A stretch of DNA of 7,196 nt from Bacteroidales bacterium (lineage in GTDB: Bacteria > Bacteroidota > Bacteroidia > Bacteroidales > WCHB1-69). The DNA lies in contig JAISRU010000201.1 of NCBI GenBank assembly GCA_031273515.1, forward strand, positions 1-7,196. Direction: 5' to 3'. The notes under the pieces are model-generated. The model did no database searches. It worked only from the letters and a program-made list of their open reading frames with translations, and was not told the DNA's origin. The translations under genes and the position numbers were made by a program. Every line of letters starts with the position of its first letter. Position 1 is the stretch's first letter. Shown piece after piece: positions 5,478-7,196 of the stretch.

Positions 5478-7196
5478 TTACCTCATCAGCGTTATACTGC
5501 TTTGGACGGTGCGTTGTTTATCGGGAGAATCGGAGCAGGTATAAGACGCTACACAATAATAAACGCCTGCTTCGGCTGCCTCTCCATGATAGGTACCGTC
5601 CCATGGAATAAAACTGTCTGTTTTGTAAATCAGTCTTCCCCATCTATCGTAGATGAACATCGAAAAGTTGTTTACAGAAAATTTTATTTCAGGAAGATAA
5701 CTGTCATTATAGCCGTCTTTGTTGGGCGTGAAAAAGTTAGGTAACGAGAGTTCGCAGGGACAAACTATCTCTGTTGTCTGTTCTGCTTTACAGTCTCTCT
5801 GAAAGACAAGCAAGGTATAAACGCCCTCTTTCGAAACATGTATCGTTGGCGTTGTTGCACCTGTACTCCATTGGTAATTTAAGTCTTCTTTATTGGATGA
5901 CAGTTCCGCACTGCCTTCTTCGCACAGACTGCCCGCAGTATACATTTCCAAACCGGAAATATCTACCAATGAAACATATACCGTATCATTTATTGTACAT
6001 TCTTTATAGGTGGATGCAACCCAATACGTTCCCGACGATAAAACACGTATGCTGTTGCCTGTTTCTCCTGTATTCCACAAAAAAGTTCCCTTATCAGAAG
6101 GCACAAAAAGTATTGTGTCCGAACCGCAAACAAAGATACTGTCTTCCCAGTTGGGACGTATCGACGGCAGGACTGTAATGCTGTCCCTTATTACGCAACT
6201 GTCTTTGTAAACCTCCACCCAATAGACGCCGGGAGCATAAACAATACTGTTTGCTGTGGTATCTCCCGTACTCCACAAATAACGGAGACCCGTACCGACT
6301 GTATGAGCGGTAAGCAGCAAAGAACTGTCGCACAGCGTAAGCGTGTCTTCCAACATTAAATCAAGCAAAGGATAGACTTCCATTGTATCTTCTATGGTAC
6401 ATTTTCTGTCTGTTACTGCAACACTGTAACTTCCTCCGGAGAATACAAGGCTGCTTTCGGTAGTATCTCCCGTACTCCACAGGTAATGCATACCGGGAGA
6501 ATTAGCCGAAATCTCTACCGGAAAACCGCATACGCCCAGACTGTCCGGCAATGACAACGAGAAGCGTTCCTGCTGAAACTCATAAGCTCCCATATCCACA
6601 ATACCATTGTTGTAAAAACGCGGGAGACCGTCCATATCTGTTACAATATGCGATAAATCAGGCAGGCTGTCCTTGCTGAAATGGGCATTACTGCCGGCAT
6701 TTATTGCAGGACTGCGGCATTGTAAACGATAATCTCCCTGCGAAGTATCCACAAAAAGCGGGTCGCAGTTAAACAAAATACCATTGCCGACAGCTTCCCC
6801 ACCAACCAAACTATGTGAATACGAAATAGCTGAACTATCATAAAAATTATTACCCACAATAATATCCCTTCCGTTTCCCCAAATAATGCTGTTGCGTACA
6901 TCCGCTACAGAATTGAAACCAATAACAATTCCTGTTCCCCTCACTATTTGATGCCCAAGAGAATCAATTAAACCGTTATTGCAGGCAATGGTTGCATTGG
7001 TTAATACAATAGACGAATTTGTTACAGTCAATCCGGATATATTATTTCCGCAAATAACAATATTGGTTAAAACAGCAGAAGAAGAATCTCTTATTTCCAA
7101 GCTGCTATTATTATGATTTGTAACATATATATTGGTTAATATAGCGTTGGAAAAATGTGCTATCACTATTTCTGCTGCGCTTGATGTATAATTATT
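5478..7196 (-). CDS. Secreted beta-helix / Ig-like repeat protein with T9SS type B (CHU_C) sorting domain, 5' end outside the window
   Basis: The minus-strand frame is open to the right edge. The GTG at 7166 is only the first possible start inside the window; ten more codons (NNYTSSAAEI) precede it, so signal peptide and N-terminus are missing. Numbered from that GTG, residues 1-130 look like a right-handed parallel beta-helix, with LTN recurring at 10, 33 and 55 and Asn-rich turns. Residues 133-198 (CDPLFVDTSQGDYRLQ, SPAINAGS, VDMGAYEF) match the choice-of-anchor Q pattern. Residues 203-469 hold four Ig-like modules. Residues 473-562 are a CHU_C domain: LPNFFTPNKDGYND, FSMFIYDRWGRLIY, WDGTYHGE and AGVYYC. 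In Bacteroidota this domain directs type IX secretion across the outer membrane and attachment or release at the surface. The visible part fits a large surface or secreted protein, perhaps binding glycan or matrix; no catalytic residues can be assigned. The stop TAA is at 5478-5480. Confidence 0.92.
   Translation of the reverse strand, partial: NNYTSSAAEIVIAHFSNAILTNIYVTNHNNSSLEIRDSSSAVLTNIVICGNNISGLTVTNSSIVLTNATIACNNGLIDSLGHQIVRGTGIVIGFNSVADVRNSIIWGNGRDIIVGNNFYDSSAISYSHSLVGGEAVGNGILFNCDPLFVDTSQGDYRLQCRSPAINAGSNAHFSKDSLPDLSHIVTDMDGLPRFYNNGIVDMGAYEFQQERFSLSLPDSLGVCGFPVEISANSPGMHYLWSTGDTTESSLVFSGGSYSVAVTDRKCTIEDTMEVYPLLDLMLEDTLTLCDSSLLLTAHTVGTGLRYLWSTGDTTANSIVYAPGVYWVEVYKDSCVIRDSITVLPSIRPNWEDSIFVCGSDTILFVPSDKGTFLWNTGETGNSIRVLSSGTYWVASTYKECTINDTVYVSLVDISGLEMYTAGSLCEEGSAELSSNKEDLNYQWSTGATTPTIHVSKEGVYTLLVFQRDCKAEQTTEIVCPCELSLPNFFTPNKDGYNDSYLPEIKFSVNNFSMFIYDRWGRLIYKTDSFIPWDGTYHGEAAEAGVYYCVASYTCSDSPDKQRTVQSSITLMR
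5760..6560 (-). repeat. Four tandem Ig-like modules of about 67 residues
   Basis: Each module has an early Cys, a W-[SN]-T-G turn about 17-19 residues later, and a late Cys. The early Cys are at 213, 279, 347 and 415; the Trp at 230, 298, 364 and 433; the late Cys at 256, 324, 390 and 459 (numbered from the GTG at 7166). Spacing between the two Cys is 43-45 in every module, which suggests one disulfide per module in the oxidising extracellular space. The sequences differ well beyond the motif, so the array is diversified. Confidence 0.8.

Noticed and set aside
5406..5744. Plus-strand open frame of 112 codons over the 3' end of the sorting-domain gene
   Set aside because: It overlaps the well-conserved CHU_C coding sequence in antisense and shows no family resemblance.
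5774..6178. Plus-strand open frame of 134 codons opposite the Ig-like modules
   Set aside because: The minus-strand frame here has clear domain structure; the antisense product shows only low-complexity sequence and no domain.
7164..7166. GTG as the true start of the sorting-domain gene
   Set aside because: Ten in-frame codons without a stop precede it, the beta-helix is already under way, and a secreted protein of this kind needs a signal peptide that is not seen.

Overview
The window looks like chromosomal DNA of a member of Bacteroidota, possibly Bacteroidales-like. The signs are a minus-strand secreted protein ending in a gliding-motility-type C-terminal domain (CHU_C, type B sorting signal of the type IX secretion system), a lipoprotein of the Bacteroidota kind, a YD-repeat protein family common in this phylum, and gene starts preceded by A-rich sequence rather than a strong Shine-Dalgarno. 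No marker in the window fixes the genus.

Layout, left to right. Positions 3-1061 (+) hold the 3' part of a protein built from 26-residue YD/RHS-like repeats; its true start lies before the window. Positions 1062-1447 are non-coding and hold a REP-like repeat (three copies of one motif, two of them forming a hairpin), a run resembling other dispersed intergenic repeats, and an 18-bp direct repeat just before the next gene. Positions 1448-4060 (+) are alaS, a complete alanyl-tRNA synthetase. Five bases later comes a 377-residue TPR-containing lipoprotein (4066-5199, +), very probably cotranscribed with alaS. Positions 5200-5477 separate two convergent genes and carry a 23-codon fragment that reads like the N-terminus of an IS200/REP-associated (Y1) transposase. 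Positions 5478-7196 (-) are the 3' part of a large secreted protein: beta-helix, choice-of-anchor Q-type segment, four Ig-like modules, then the CHU_C sorting domain. Its start lies beyond the right edge.

How the genes relate: alaS is housekeeping translation machinery. The lipoprotein is tied to it by position only; no functional link is visible. The two flanking repeat proteins look like accessory envelope or surface proteins. I see no defence locus, CRISPR array, RNA gene, phage or biosynthetic cluster, and no convincing undescribed multi-gene system. The most noteworthy signals are the REP-like element together with a possible Y1 transposase remnant, the duplicated 18-bp element before alaS, and the very regular repeats in the two flanking proteins.
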